Assembly: GCA_964400735.1 (NCBI GenBank)
Contig: CAYNVQ010000002.1
Span: 310,001 to 374,000 of the forward strand
Origin: CAYNVQ01 sp964400735
GTDB lineage: Bacteria > Acidobacteriota > Aminicenantia > Aminicenantales > Aminicenantaceae
Length of the DNA stretch: 64,000 nucleotides
Direction of reading: 5' to 3'
Within the stretch, counting starts at the first letter, position 1; each line of letters begins with the position of its first letter. Below, in pieces: positions 7,571 through 15,809 of the stretch. The notes beneath the pieces were generated by a model. The model was not told the origin of the DNA and searched no databases. It saw nothing but the letters and a program-made list of their open reading frames with translations. A program made the translations under genes and the position numbers.

Positions 7571-9688
7571 TCAGTGGGATGGGAGCTGTTCGATGAGATC
7601 CTTGGGGGAGGTAACTGGTCGTTGACAGGAGAAGTTGCGGCAAACATAGGCTGTGGCTTTGCCCTGGACAAGAGTCCGGCCTGAGAGGAGGGGAATTTTC
7701 TGCGACAGATTTTCTGAGTCAGCGGAATGGGGATCGAGGAAGGCTATGATGCGGTTGGGGAGGAACCGACCATGTATCGTTTTCAGGAGTTGTCTGGTGT
7801 CCTTGCCGTCTCTTTGGCCGATGAGGGCGATTTCTGGGAAAGGATGGACCAGCGAATCCACATTTTTCAGAAGCGAAATATAACCCAGCGGCGCTTTGTC
7901 CATGAAGGAGTAATTGACCTGGAGAATCCGCCGCGCCTTTTCCGCTAAATCCTCTCTATACAGGAGCTTGCCGAGCCGGATAAAAGCCTCCGCGGCGACA
8001 CCTACCGGTGAAGGAGTGGCGCTGTCATTTTCCGATTTGGTGCGAGCGATCAAGTTCCGGTGGTGCCGGCTGGTGTTGAATAGACTGGCACTTTTTTCAT
8101 CCCAGAATTGGGCCAGTATTTCTTCGGCGATGTCTTGGGCAGCGAACAACCATTTCTCGTCGAATTCGGCCTCGTAGAGATCGATAAAGGCCCGGGCGGA
8201 GTAAGCATAGTCCTCGAGGTAAGCGAAAAATTGAGCCTTTCCTTTCCTGAAGGTGCGAAGGAGTTTTCCGTCCTTGGTTTTCATTTCCTCCATCAAGAAT
8301 ATCGAGGCCTTCTTGGCTGCATCCAGATACTGTGGGTCTTCGAAGACTTGGTACCCGCGGGCGAAGCCAGAAATCATCAGGGCATTCCAGGATGTGATGA
8401 TCTTATCGTCCAATCCGGGCCGTTCCCGCTTATCCCTTATTTTCCTCAATTTCTTCCGGAGGGCTGACAATTTTTCTTCGAGTTCATCCTCCTCTATCCC
8501 CAGCTCTCTCGATACCGCTTGATTATCCTTCCGGATGTGCAGGATATTCAACCCCCTGTGGTATTCTTCGGGAGAAGGGAAATTTCCCTCATTTTTCAGG
8601 CCATAGAAGAGAGAAAAAACATCGGTTTCTTCATTACCCAGAAGGCGAACGAGTTCATCGCGGCTCCAGAGGTAGAACAGGCCTTCCTTCCCTTCGCTGT
8701 CCGCATCTTCTGTGGAATAGAAACCGCCTGACTCGTCGGTCATGGTGGTCCTTACATAGGCGAAGATTTCTTGGGCGACCCGGGAATATCTTTTATTCCC
8801 CGTCGCCTGATAAGCCTCGATGTAAGCGACGGCCAGCTGGGCATTGTCGTAAAGCATCTTCTCGAAGTGGGGGACGAGCCATTCTCGGTCAACAGAATAA
8901 CGGTGAAAACCTCCTCCCAGATGGTCGTAGATTCCCCCCTCGAACATCCGGTCCAGGGTGAATGCGGCCATTTCGAGCGAGCGGTTATTCCCGTTGTGGT
9001 GAAAGTCACGAAGGAGGAGGGAGATGGCGTTGGAAGGAGGGAATTTGGGTGCGGCTCCGAATCCTCCCCATTTGGGATCGAAGGAAGCTTCCAACCGGCG
9101 GATGGCACGGTCGAGGAGTTCCTTGTCGATCGACGCTCGCTCATCCGCTGGGGCGGAGGCCGAAGCCCTCTCTTCCACGATTCCTCTGAGCCTATCGGCA
9201 TCCTGAAGGAGTATAGCCCTGTTACGTTCGTCTTCCCAGAACTGGCTGATGCGAAGGAGGAGGTTTTTAAAACCTGTCCGTCCCCATCTATCCTCAGGAG
9301 GGAAATAAGTCCCTCCGTAAAAAGGCATCAGGTCAGGCGTAAGAAAGACGCTCATCGGCCAGCCTCCGTTTCCGGAGATGGCGACCACGGCCTTCATGTA
9401 GATCTCGTCCAGATCGGGACGTTCTTCCCTATCGACTTTGATGCTGACGAAATATTCGTTCAGGATATTGGCGATCTCTTCGTTTTCGAAGGATTCTTTT
9501 TCCATCACATGACACCAGTGACAGGCCGAATAGCCGATGGAAAGAAAAATCGGTTTGTTTTCCTTCCTGGCCTTTGCCAGCGCATCATCTCCCCATGGGT
9601 ACCAATGGACAGGATTGTGGGCGTGCTGAAGGAGGTAGGGGCTGGTTTCTTCGATCAGCCTATTAGTCTGTTTGTGTACTGGATTCAT
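7571..9688 (-). CDS. YyaL/DUF255-type thioredoxin domain protein with glycosidase-like (alpha/alpha) domain
   Basis: 705 residues, the full length of this widespread family (bacterial YyaL, human SPATA20). The N-terminal thioredoxin-like domain opens with the signature LIEETSPYLLQHAHNPVHW and carries SACHWCHVM (C56-x-x-C59). The DREERPDLDEIYM and GGWPMSVFLTPD blocks follow. The rest is an alpha/alpha-toroid like those of N-acylglucosamine epimerases (GGIYDHLGGGFHRYSVD, FEKMLYDNAQL). The biochemical role of the family is not firmly known. There is no signal peptide, so it is cytosolic. It is monocistronic here. Confidence 0.95.
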   Translation of the reverse strand: MNPVHKQTNRLIEETSPYLLQHAHNPVHWYPWGDDALAKARKENKPIFLSIGYSACHWCHVMEKESFENEEIANILNEYFVSIKVDREERPDLDEIYMKAVVAISGNGGWPMSVFLTPDLMPFYGGTYFPPEDRWGRTGFKNLLLRISQFWEDERNRAILLQDADRLRGIVEERASASAPADERASIDKELLDRAIRRLEASFDPKWGGFGAAPKFPPSNAISLLLRDFHHNGNNRSLEMAAFTLDRMFEGGIYDHLGGGFHRYSVDREWLVPHFEKMLYDNAQLAVAYIEAYQATGNKRYSRVAQEIFAYVRTTMTDESGGFYSTEDADSEGKEGLFYLWSRDELVRLLGNEETDVFSLFYGLKNEGNFPSPEEYHRGLNILHIRKDNQAVSRELGIEEDELEEKLSALRKKLRKIRDKRERPGLDDKIITSWNALMISGFARGYQVFEDPQYLDAAKKASIFLMEEMKTKDGKLLRTFRKGKAQFFAYLEDYAYSARAFIDLYEAEFDEKWLFAAQDIAEEILAQFWDEKSASLFNTSRHHRNLIARTKSENDSATPSPVGVAAEAFIRLGKLLYREDLAEKARRILQVNYSFMDKAPLGYISLLKNVDSLVHPFPEIALIGQRDGKDTRQLLKTIHGRFLPNRIIAFLDPHSADSENLSQKIPLLSGRTLVQGKATAYVCRNFSCQRPVTSPKDLIEQLPSH

Positions 9689-9908
9689 TATTCCCTCCGC
9701 TGTATTATTGGTGAACGGGATTATGTCAAGTTACCAGGATAAAGGCAAACGCTACGAGGTTAGCATCGTTTAGGCCCTATTTCGAACACAGGTTCCTACT
9801 TTTCCTAGATAAATACTATATTATTTTGGCATAGTGGCCTGTTGTTCGTCAATCGATGGGGAATAAGTATTAGAAAATAGAGCCGTTTCCTTAAATGGTC
9901 TTGTCATA

Positions 9909-9948
9909 TAAAGAGGACAGTGGAGTACTAAAGAGGACGATGGAATGG
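9909..9948 (+). repeat. 20-bp tandem direct repeat upstream of a sigma-54 promoter (candidate enhancer)
   Basis: Two adjacent 20-bp units, TAAAGAGGACAGTGGAGTAC and TAAAGAGGACGATGGAATGG, agree at about 15 positions. They are set two helical turns apart and lie about 35-75 bp upstream of the -24 box. Direct repeats in this position could bind an activator, but no regulator gene is nearby. Confidence 0.5.
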
Positions 9949-9980
9949 TCCAAATTTTATGTCCATCCTCGGATTTATTT

Positions 9981-9995
9981 TGGCACACTTTTTGC
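9981..9995 (+). promoter_or_regulatory. Consensus sigma-54 promoter
   Basis: TGGCACACTTTTTGC matches TGGCAC-N5-TTGC perfectly, with GG-N10-GC spacing. It sits about 58 bp before the lipoprotein ATG at 10053. The rest of this 364 bp gap (9689-10052) holds the tandem repeat and no gene. Confidence 0.75.
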
Positions 9996-10052
9996 GTTGT
10001 TTTTAGTCAGGACGGGAGGAAAAATATTTTGGATGTCCCTCAGGAGGGCCCG

Positions 10053-10433
10053 ATGAAAAAGCCATTATTGCTTTTGCTCGTTTTGGTTTGCATGACATGT
10101 GCGATACAGACCGTCAAAACAGAGACGAGCTATTGGCAAAACCGGACTTTTGAAGAAGTATGGGATGCATCGATAAAGGCAGTAAACGAAATAGAGTTTA
10201 CGATCGATAGCATCGACAAAGATGCCGGTTTTATTGGTGCAGAAAGCGGAAGCTATGTGCTGGGAGGAGATGCCCCACCCAGGTTGTCTATCATGGTCAG
10301 GGAGCTTGGCAATAGTGTCAATGTGGACTGTAAAGTCCTTCAGAAGGAGCAGTTCGTCGATATTTTCGGAATTGGAAAGAAGATTGCCCGAGAATTTATG
10401 ATTGCTTTAAAACAAAACCTCGACGGGAACTGA
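10053..10433 (+). CDS. Small lipoprotein under a sigma-54 promoter
   Basis: 126 residues from the ATG beginning MKKPLLLLLVLVCMTCA; the longer frame from 9945 would cross the sigma-54 promoter. A strong ribosome site (CAGGAGGG) precedes this ATG. The signal ends in a lipobox-like VCMTC. The mature domain (YWQNRTFEEVWDASIKAVNEIEFTIDSIDKDAGFIGAES) has the helix plus beta-strand design seen in small DUF3568- or BamC-like lipoproteins, and resembles the lipoprotein at 30837. The 3' end overlaps the convergent CoA pyrophosphatase gene by 38 bp. Function unknown. Confidence 0.72.
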   Translation: MKKPLLLLLVLVCMTCAIQTVKTETSYWQNRTFEEVWDASIKAVNEIEFTIDSIDKDAGFIGAESGSYVLGGDAPPRLSIMVRELGNSVNVDCKVLQKEQFVDIFGIGKKIAREFMIALKQNLDGN

Positions 10434-11094
10434 GTAAATCCAGAAGTTCAGCGAGGACCATCGCCGTGGCCCCCCAGATCTTGTGACCGGTATAGGCATA
10501 GAACGGGACTTCGACAGCAGCGCCCCCGAGCTTCCATGTTTCCTTTCGGACATTTTGTGGGTCAAGCAGGTGGTCCAAAGGAACTTCCAGAACTTCGGCC
10601 ACTTCGAGGCTGTAAGGTCGAAAATCCGGACGTCTTTCGGAAACGGCAACGACCGGATAGATGCAGTAGTTGCTCGGAGGAATGTACAAAGGAGTCAGTC
10701 TTCCCAAGATACGAATGGACTCCGGATCGATATTCAACTCCTCCTGAGCCTCCCTCCTGGCTGTCTGTTCCAGCGTTTCTCCTTTTTCCTGCCGGCCTCC
10801 CGGAAAGGAAATCTGTCCTTTGTGGTAGTCCACCTGTTCGGTCCGTCGGGTCAGAACCAAATGAATACGGTCCTTGGATGGATAGAAGAGTACAAGGACG
10901 CCGGCCTTGTGGCAGGAGTCTTCCACCTCATGATAAACCTGATGTCCCGGCCGGGGATTGGTGACCATGGCCAGCTGAGCCTTCAATCCGGGCTTCGGCC
11001 CGGATAGCTTGTCTTCCAGGGACTGGGTGAATTCCTTCACCAGCGCTGGCTCAAGTGGTGATATTTTATCCAGCTTGTTTTTGAATGTGGGCAT
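10396..11094 (-). CDS. NUDIX hydrolase, coenzyme A pyrophosphatase-like
   Basis: 232 residues. The HKGQISFPGGR segment is the CoA-pyrophosphatase (UPF0035) signature and runs straight into a full Nudix box (GGRQEKGETLEQTARREAQEELNI) with the REXXEE metal-binding glutamates. These enzymes cleave CoA and its derivatives to 4'-phosphopantetheine and 3',5'-ADP. A short N-terminal helical extension (about 60 residues) precedes the domain, as in many bacterial members. It is cytosolic and monocistronic, and its 3' end overlaps that of the convergent lipoprotein gene. Confidence 0.9.
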   Translation of the reverse strand: MPTFKNKLDKISPLEPALVKEFTQSLEDKLSGPKPGLKAQLAMVTNPRPGHQVYHEVEDSCHKAGVLVLFYPSKDRIHLVLTRRTEQVDYHKGQISFPGGRQEKGETLEQTARREAQEELNIDPESIRILGRLTPLYIPPSNYCIYPVVAVSERRPDFRPYSLEVAEVLEVPLDHLLDPQNVRKETWKLGGAAVEVPFYAYTGHKIWGATAMVLAELLDLLSSRRGFVLKQS

Positions 11095-11492
11095 TATACA
11101 CTCTTCGGCATTTTTTTATTGATAAATGAATTTTTCGTAAATGACAAGTGAAAAATCCACTTATTCCTCGGCTAGCTCTCTTCAACCTGCCAGTAAAGCT
11201 TGCTTTTCATGCCTGTTCGCCTTGACTGGCATTCGCGTCAGCTTACCTGACTGGTTTAGAAGTTATAAAAAATGGAGAGGCTTTTGAAGTTTTTAGGCTT
11301 TGTCCCAAAGTGACGGAAACGGTGTATAACTCGAAGGTGCAGGGAAATATTGGAGCGGCATTGAAGATCCCGACCCAGCCTTCCGCAGTCATCCTGCGAG
11401 AGTAACAAAAGTGGAAAAATCTCAGTTTTTAACATTTAGAACCGAATGTTTTATACTGAGAGCGTTATTTCGAGCTTTTTGGGAAATTTTCG
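11095..11492. other. Non-coding divergent gap with a degenerate repeat copy
   Basis: 398 bp between divergent genes. Positions about 11366-11410 (GATCCCGACCCAGCCTTCCG onward to AGTAACAAAA) resemble the left half of the dispersed element at 12816-12959. A TATACT hexamer near 11452 could be the -10 of the downstream gene. No coding frame. Confidence 0.45.
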
Positions 11493-12659
11493 ATGGAGAC
11501 AGTTGGCTTAGGCAGAATCAATCGGTTTCTGCTGAAAAAGCAACACCTTTCGAAGGATTCGAAAATAGATGATATCATTCAGATAACCAAAGACATCGGG
11601 GGGCTGCATGGCACGAGCGGTACCGGGCCCTACCTTTCGCTGTTCGCCCGGTCCGCGAGTTTTAAAAAAAACGACCTGGCCTTTGAGTTATCGAAGACAA
11701 AGAGCCTAGCCAGGCTTCGCTATGTTAGAAATACGATCTATGTCCTTCCCAAGGAATTCATTCCAGTGGCTTTTGCTGCCACCAGCAGGATGAGCGCAGT
11801 GAAGGCCGAAAAGTACAGCAAATATTTGGGCATATCACCCGGACATTACCAGAGAATCGCCAGCAAGATTCTGAAAATTCTTAAAGGGAGAGGTCTGACC
11901 GCCAAAGAAATCAGGAAAAAGTTGAGAACGTCGGTCAACGTTGCGCCGATCGTGAACCTGATGTGTGATACAGGATTGCTGGTGAGAGGGATTCCCAAAG
12001 AAGGATGGAAAAGCACGCTGCACACCTACTATCTATTCGAAGATTATTACCCTGGCCTGGATCTGGCCGCTTTTGATGAAGCACAGGCCAGGGAAATCGT
12101 TATACGGCAGTACATCTCCTCTTTCGGACCGGTCAGCGAACAGGATGTCGCTTGGTGGACCGGATTTCCGCTCACTCAGGTGAGAAGGGTTCTCGAACAC
12201 CTTTCAGATGAAATCTCACCCGTCAAAGCTCAAGGCTTAGGAGAAGATTTTTTCTTGCTTTCTTCTGATTTGGATGAGTTGAAAACGCTGGCAAAAAAAG
12301 AAGAACCTGAGGTCAATCTTCTTCCGGCCCTCGATCCCTACCTTATGGGATACAAAATCCGGGCGCGTTATCTCGAATCCAGCCGCACCAATCAGATATT
12401 CGACCGGTCTGGAAATGCCACCTCCACCATCCTGGTCGACGGCAGGGTCGTCGGCGTATGGGATTCGGATGAAATCAGGGTTAAAATATTCATTTTCGAT
12501 GATGTGGATGGGGATGCGCTGAAGGAAGTTCGATCGCAGGCCGCTGCCATGGGTGCCTTCCTATCGGAACTCCCGGTTCAGGTCAGGACGTGTGAATCGA
12601 TGACTCCCCTTACCAGGAAAACGGCCGGAGCCTTCATGTCTCCTCTCAAAGGCCGCTAA
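11493..12659 (+). CDS. Winged-helix DNA-binding protein, AlkZ/YcaQ-like family
   Basis: 388 residues, normal for the HTH_42 family (DNA glycosylases AlkZ and E. coli YcaQ). Visible blocks are IGGLHGTSGTGPYLSLFAR (about 30-50), helix-turn-helix repeats (LTAKEIRKKL; ISSFGPVSEQDVAWWTGF) and the conserved LLPALDPYLMGYK. AlkZ enzymes unhook DNA crosslinks using a glutamine motif (QxQ or QxD) at the first block; here that position reads HGT, so glycosylase activity is doubtful. The family also includes non-catalytic DNA-binding members. It is monocistronic. Confidence 0.85.
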   Translation: METVGLGRINRFLLKKQHLSKDSKIDDIIQITKDIGGLHGTSGTGPYLSLFARSASFKKNDLAFELSKTKSLARLRYVRNTIYVLPKEFIPVAFAATSRMSAVKAEKYSKYLGISPGHYQRIASKILKILKGRGLTAKEIRKKLRTSVNVAPIVNLMCDTGLLVRGIPKEGWKSTLHTYYLFEDYYPGLDLAAFDEAQAREIVIRQYISSFGPVSEQDVAWWTGFPLTQVRRVLEHLSDEISPVKAQGLGEDFFLLSSDLDELKTLAKKEEPEVNLLPALDPYLMGYKIRARYLESSRTNQIFDRSGNATSTILVDGRVVGVWDSDEIRVKIFIFDDVDGDALKEVRSQAAAMGAFLSELPVQVRTCESMTPLTRKTAGAFMSPLKGR

Positions 12660-12815
12660 CCTCTCATCGCTGAGCAGCCACCCTTCCCTTCTTGATAGTC
12701 TTTTCTTTCACTTCAGGATCAGTTAGACCGGAGTAAATTTATTTGGTTCTATACCATTTTGTGTGGATATGATCAAATGTAAAAAACATCAGGCATGTCA
12801 GAAGCGAAATCTGAG

Positions 12816-12959
12816 GACCCCGACCCAACCTACCCCAGCCTTCCCGAATCGTTCTTCGAAGGTAACAATAAGGGGACGTTCCATTCAGGGACACTCTATA
12901 ATTTATTTAAAAAAAGCCACATCTATGTAATATAGGGTGTCTCCAAATGGGACGTCCCC
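12816..12959 (+). repeat. Long copy of dispersed repeat ending in GGTGTC..GGGACGTCCCC
   Basis: About 144 bp alignable over its whole length to the reverse complement of 54212-54357. Shared blocks are the CCCAACCTA-CCCAGCCTTCC start, a GGTAACAATA-like centre, CCATTCAGGGA-ACTCTATAATTTAT, and the end ATATAGGGTGTC-CCAAATGGGACGTCCCCA. The end is two neighbouring palindromes (GGTG-CACC-like and GGGACGTCCC). Probably a non-autonomous mobile or REP-type element. Confidence 0.75.
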
Positions 12960-13080
12960 ATATTGTCGGCGAGGATGTTTTGAGCATGACTACACATAAC
13001 GGGTGGGGATCAGGATTAACATGGCTTAAGTTCCAGTGGCTCAGATTGGCGTGCGAGTTCCGCAGCCGCCGAAAAGAGCG

Positions 13081-13212
13081 ACAGCGTTTGGAGAAACGCT
13101 GTTGGGGAATCCAAGGGGGTATGACCCCTTGGTCGGAGGGCGAAGCCCGAGAAGGGGAGGCAGCGAGTCCGGAGGATGAGCGTTGGAAGGGGGAAGTCAG
13201 TTCCCCCTCCAA
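13081..13212. other. Cluster of four consecutive hairpins
   Basis: Perfect 9 bp stem ACAGCGTTT/AAACGCTGT (13081-13102), 8 bp stem CCAAGGGG/CCCCTTGG (13111-13132), short GGGC-GAA-GCCC (about 13138-13148), and a 12 bp stem with one bulge TTGGAAGGGGGAA/TTCCCCCTCCAA (13183-13212). Such density is unlikely by chance and suggests a structured RNA or a palindromic mobile unit. Identity unknown. Confidence 0.5.
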
Positions 13213-13338
13213 GAGGGTGATGGAATGGCGTTAAAAATCCGAACTGGAGCGGAGGATATGCCTGGGGGGTTAAAGCACATAGAAACTGACACACACAAAG
13301 TGGAGGAGGACCATTTGTTTTGGCGAGAGAGGAAGGTG

Positions 13339-14322
13339 CTATCTGGTTCTAAACTCTCTTCTCCGCTTGAATCCTGCCATCTGCCCCGCTTTTTCCCCCT
13401 CGGTGATGCTGAAGAAGGCCATGTGGATCACGTTCTTTTTGACCTTCAAGGCCGAGCCGACCAGGTTTTTTCCCTCGAACCGGTGGTCGTATCCTTTTCC
13501 CACCGACTTGTACTTTTTCTCTTTACACCGGCCCGCCTCTTTGAAAAATTCTTCTGCCTTTTCCTCCTTGGGTTTTTCCGTTCTGGGGGGCTTTTGTAGG
13601 AGGGCCTCCATGGCATAGCTTTTCACCAGCTTGGGGTGAAGGAGAGCATAGGCCGAATCCAAGGAGAGAAAATCGAAACCAACCACTTCCTCGTCTATGA
13701 AGGTGAGCAGTCCTTTTTGCTGGGGGAGACAGGCAAATACGTTCAAATACGCATCCAGCTCTTTTTCCTTGGCATCGTAGACATCCCTCATGGCGGCCGT
13801 TCGAGAATGGACCCCGGTCCTTTCGGAGAGCTCGTCGATGGAGGACCAGACCGTTCCCTGATCAGAGCGGTATTCCCTCGATTCATGGAGGGAGTCCGAG
13901 ACTGTCTGGGCCTTCATCTTCCTGATCTTAGGGATCATCACCGTGCCCGATTCCGAGAATTCCCTAGAGGTGTAGGACCACCGCCTCTGCTCGGTGCAGC
14001 TGACTGGGATAACCGTTTCCGAGTTCTCCTCCAGAAGTATGGTGGTGTTTAGCACCCTATTCTGTTTAGCGCCGGACAGCTCTTCCCCATCGAGCAGGAG
14101 GACTGGAGTATCGGATTTATTGGCTACCTTGAGTTCGGGTACCCGGCCTTCCTGGCTGACTTCGGATATGACCAGGACGTGGCTCTCCAGTGCCTGCTTG
14201 AGGATGATGTAGGGAGGAGAGTCATTCATGTCGGTTAGAAGCGGAAGCACCGCCATGTTTTTATGGTGCTGGAACTCCCCGAAACTAAAACTTGCCAGGT
14301 ATTTTTTAATTTCTTTGTCCAT
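13339..14322 (-). CDS. ARPP-1 family domain protein
   Basis: 327 residues. The block LLLDGEELSGAKQNRVLNTTILL with the following EVIPVSC-like strand (SETVIPVSCTEQRRW) is the hallmark of the ARPP-1 domain (ARG and rhodanese-phosphatase-superfamily-associated protein). The domain is predicted, mostly from genome context, to act in ADP-ribose- or nucleotide-linked conflict systems; its biochemistry is not established. The tail (about 270-300) is lysine- and glutamate-rich. There is no signal peptide. It lies 97 bp downstream of the RecB-type nuclease gene on the same strand and may be co-transcribed with it. Confidence 0.82.
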   Translation of the reverse strand: MDKEIKKYLASFSFGEFQHHKNMAVLPLLTDMNDSPPYIILKQALESHVLVISEVSQEGRVPELKVANKSDTPVLLLDGEELSGAKQNRVLNTTILLEENSETVIPVSCTEQRRWSYTSREFSESGTVMIPKIRKMKAQTVSDSLHESREYRSDQGTVWSSIDELSERTGVHSRTAAMRDVYDAKEKELDAYLNVFACLPQQKGLLTFIDEEVVGFDFLSLDSAYALLHPKLVKSYAMEALLQKPPRTEKPKEEKAEEFFKEAGRCKEKKYKSVGKGYDHRFEGKNLVGSALKVKKNVIHMAFFSITEGEKAGQMAGFKRRREFRTR

Positions 14323-14419
14323 TTTCCCCTGCTCTGATTTAATTTATGTTGAAAATCTGCTTTCACTGGAACTCATCTTGGTCTGCCCTTTCATGACTTA
14401 TTGTAGCTATACTATCGCA

Positions 14420-15616
14420 TTATTTCTTGCCGATAGTCAACCTGAAATTTTTCTCTTTGGTCCAGAATCGGCCCAACCGGTCCAACTCCTTCTCGTCCCA
14501 CTCTTTTTTGCCCAGAACTCTTATCAGGGCATAGGTGTCGAGGTCCGAGACTTCCTCCATCTTCCCGAGTTCTTTAAGGACAAGGATCAGTTCAGCGCGC
14601 TCTTTGGTGTTTTTGGCCGGAAGCTTGATCGAGTCGTGCTCTTTGACCGTGATCCTGTTTTCCGAGCCGGAGACAACTTGTATTCGCTTTTTTTGACAGA
14701 AGGAAACCAGGGCTTCCTTGAGCTTATCCAGTTTCTCTTCGGCTTCTTTGCGGTCCTTATCCAGTTCGCTTTTTATCCGGACATACTCGTCCACCAATTT
14801 AAGGCCTGGATCATTCAGGTATTCGTTTTCCGTTTTCTGCTCCAGTTCCACCTCGTGGCTCCACATGGGGCATATCGGTTTGTACAGACACCAGTCACAG
14901 AGCCACGAGACATTGGCGGGATAATCTTCAGCGGCCTCTATCTCTTTAATCCGCCCCAGAACATCTTTTTGAAGGTCATCCAGTTGTTTTTTCGTCCGAT
15001 AAGAATCCATTTCCTTATCGAAAGCCAGAAAATGCCATACCAGGCGCACTTTATGGAAGTCTTTGAAATTTTGTTTGACCCATTGGGAATACATGGCCAG
15101 CTGCCTGTCTCTGTCGAGGTCTTCCTGCTTGGGCAGGGAGGAGCCGGTCTTGTAATCGTGTACCTCATAGAGTCCGTTTCCCATATCCATGAGCCTGTCT
15201 ATCCGGATGTGGAATTTATATTTTCCCTCCTGGTCCAGCGGAAGAAAATCCTGTGTTTCCAGGCCGATAACCCTTCCTTTATCAAAGGGCTGTTGGTGGT
15301 TGTAATAATCGGTGAGCTGACGCTCCCCCATTTTCCGGTAATTTTCGGCCGTATAGTCTTTTTTAACGATGATGATCGAATCCTTCCACTTTTCTTTCCA
15401 GATTTTGTTGAAGTAGGCTAGGAGCTCTTCGCAGGTCATCAACTTCTCGAACCGTTTATCCCTGTAGAGCTTTTCCAGGGCTTCATGCACCCGGCTTCCC
15501 AAGAAGGTTTCGATGGTGTCCTCGACCTCGACCTTCACCTTGTCGATGTAGGCGAATTTGTACTGCAGCTTGCAGGCTTCAAAGGTTCCGATTTTCGAAT
15601 GGCTGTAGGAAGGCAT
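14420..15616 (-). CDS. PD-(D/E)XK nuclease family protein (RecB/Cas4-like)
   Basis: 398 residues. It begins SYSHSKIGTFEACKLQYKFAYID, the usual opening of RecB/Cas4-type nucleases with the first iron-sulfur cysteine (C15). The core shows HEALEKLY, then LYEVHDYKTGSSLP (the D-x-K catalytic pair), then RQLAMYSQWV (the QxxxY motif). A late CDWCLYKPICPMW cysteine cluster would complete a 4Fe-4S site. It should cut or resect DNA in the cytoplasm. The C-terminus has a charged coiled-coil (ELDKDRKEAEEKLDKLKEAL). The neighbour is the ARPP-1 gene; together they could form a defence or repair pair, which is inference. Confidence 0.88.
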   Translation of the reverse strand: MPSYSHSKIGTFEACKLQYKFAYIDKVKVEVEDTIETFLGSRVHEALEKLYRDKRFEKLMTCEELLAYFNKIWKEKWKDSIIIVKKDYTAENYRKMGERQLTDYYNHQQPFDKGRVIGLETQDFLPLDQEGKYKFHIRIDRLMDMGNGLYEVHDYKTGSSLPKQEDLDRDRQLAMYSQWVKQNFKDFHKVRLVWHFLAFDKEMDSYRTKKQLDDLQKDVLGRIKEIEAAEDYPANVSWLCDWCLYKPICPMWSHEVELEQKTENEYLNDPGLKLVDEYVRIKSELDKDRKEAEEKLDKLKEALVSFCQKKRIQVVSGSENRITVKEHDSIKLPAKNTKERAELILVLKELGKMEEVSDLDTYALIRVLGKKEWDEKELDRLGRFWTKEKNFRLTIGKK

Positions 15617-15809
15617 TCTATCTCTCCTCCATTATTTTAACACGATCGGTTGCGCCGAATATTCTCAAACCCGAATTTTTTGGGATGAAAGTTTATCTTT
15701 TTTATACTATACTTTTGTTCTGAACTTATCCAGGATAGCTTGATAGAGCTTTTTTAGGGCAGGCCGGGTAATATAAGGGAGCAAGAGTCTTACCATTAGA
15801 GAAAGCCCC

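Larger units (their letters stand above)
12660..13338. other. Repeat- and hairpin-rich gap between convergent genes
   Basis: 679 bp with no supported gene. It holds the long dispersed repeat at 12816-12959 and the hairpin cluster at 13081-13212. The frames 12947-13234 and 13183-13599 follow the hairpins and lack protein-like composition. Confidence 0.6.

Noticed and set aside
8771..9742. 323-codon frame on the plus strand
   Set aside because: It lies wholly antisense to the YyaL-type gene, whose motifs are unmistakable; the peptide has no recognisable domain.
9831..9850. TTGGCATAGTGGCCTGTTG as another sigma-54 promoter
   Set aside because: The spacing between GG and the -12 GC does not fit, unlike the perfect element at 9981.
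12947..13599. Frames 12947-13234 and 13183-13599 on the plus strand
   Set aside because: They follow the hairpin cluster or oppose the ARPP-1 gene and show no protein-like composition or ribosome site.
14228..15421. 397-codon frame on the plus strand
   Set aside because: Antisense to the RecB-type nuclease and ARPP-1 genes; its phenylalanine-rich peptide is what mirrored codons of these genes give.
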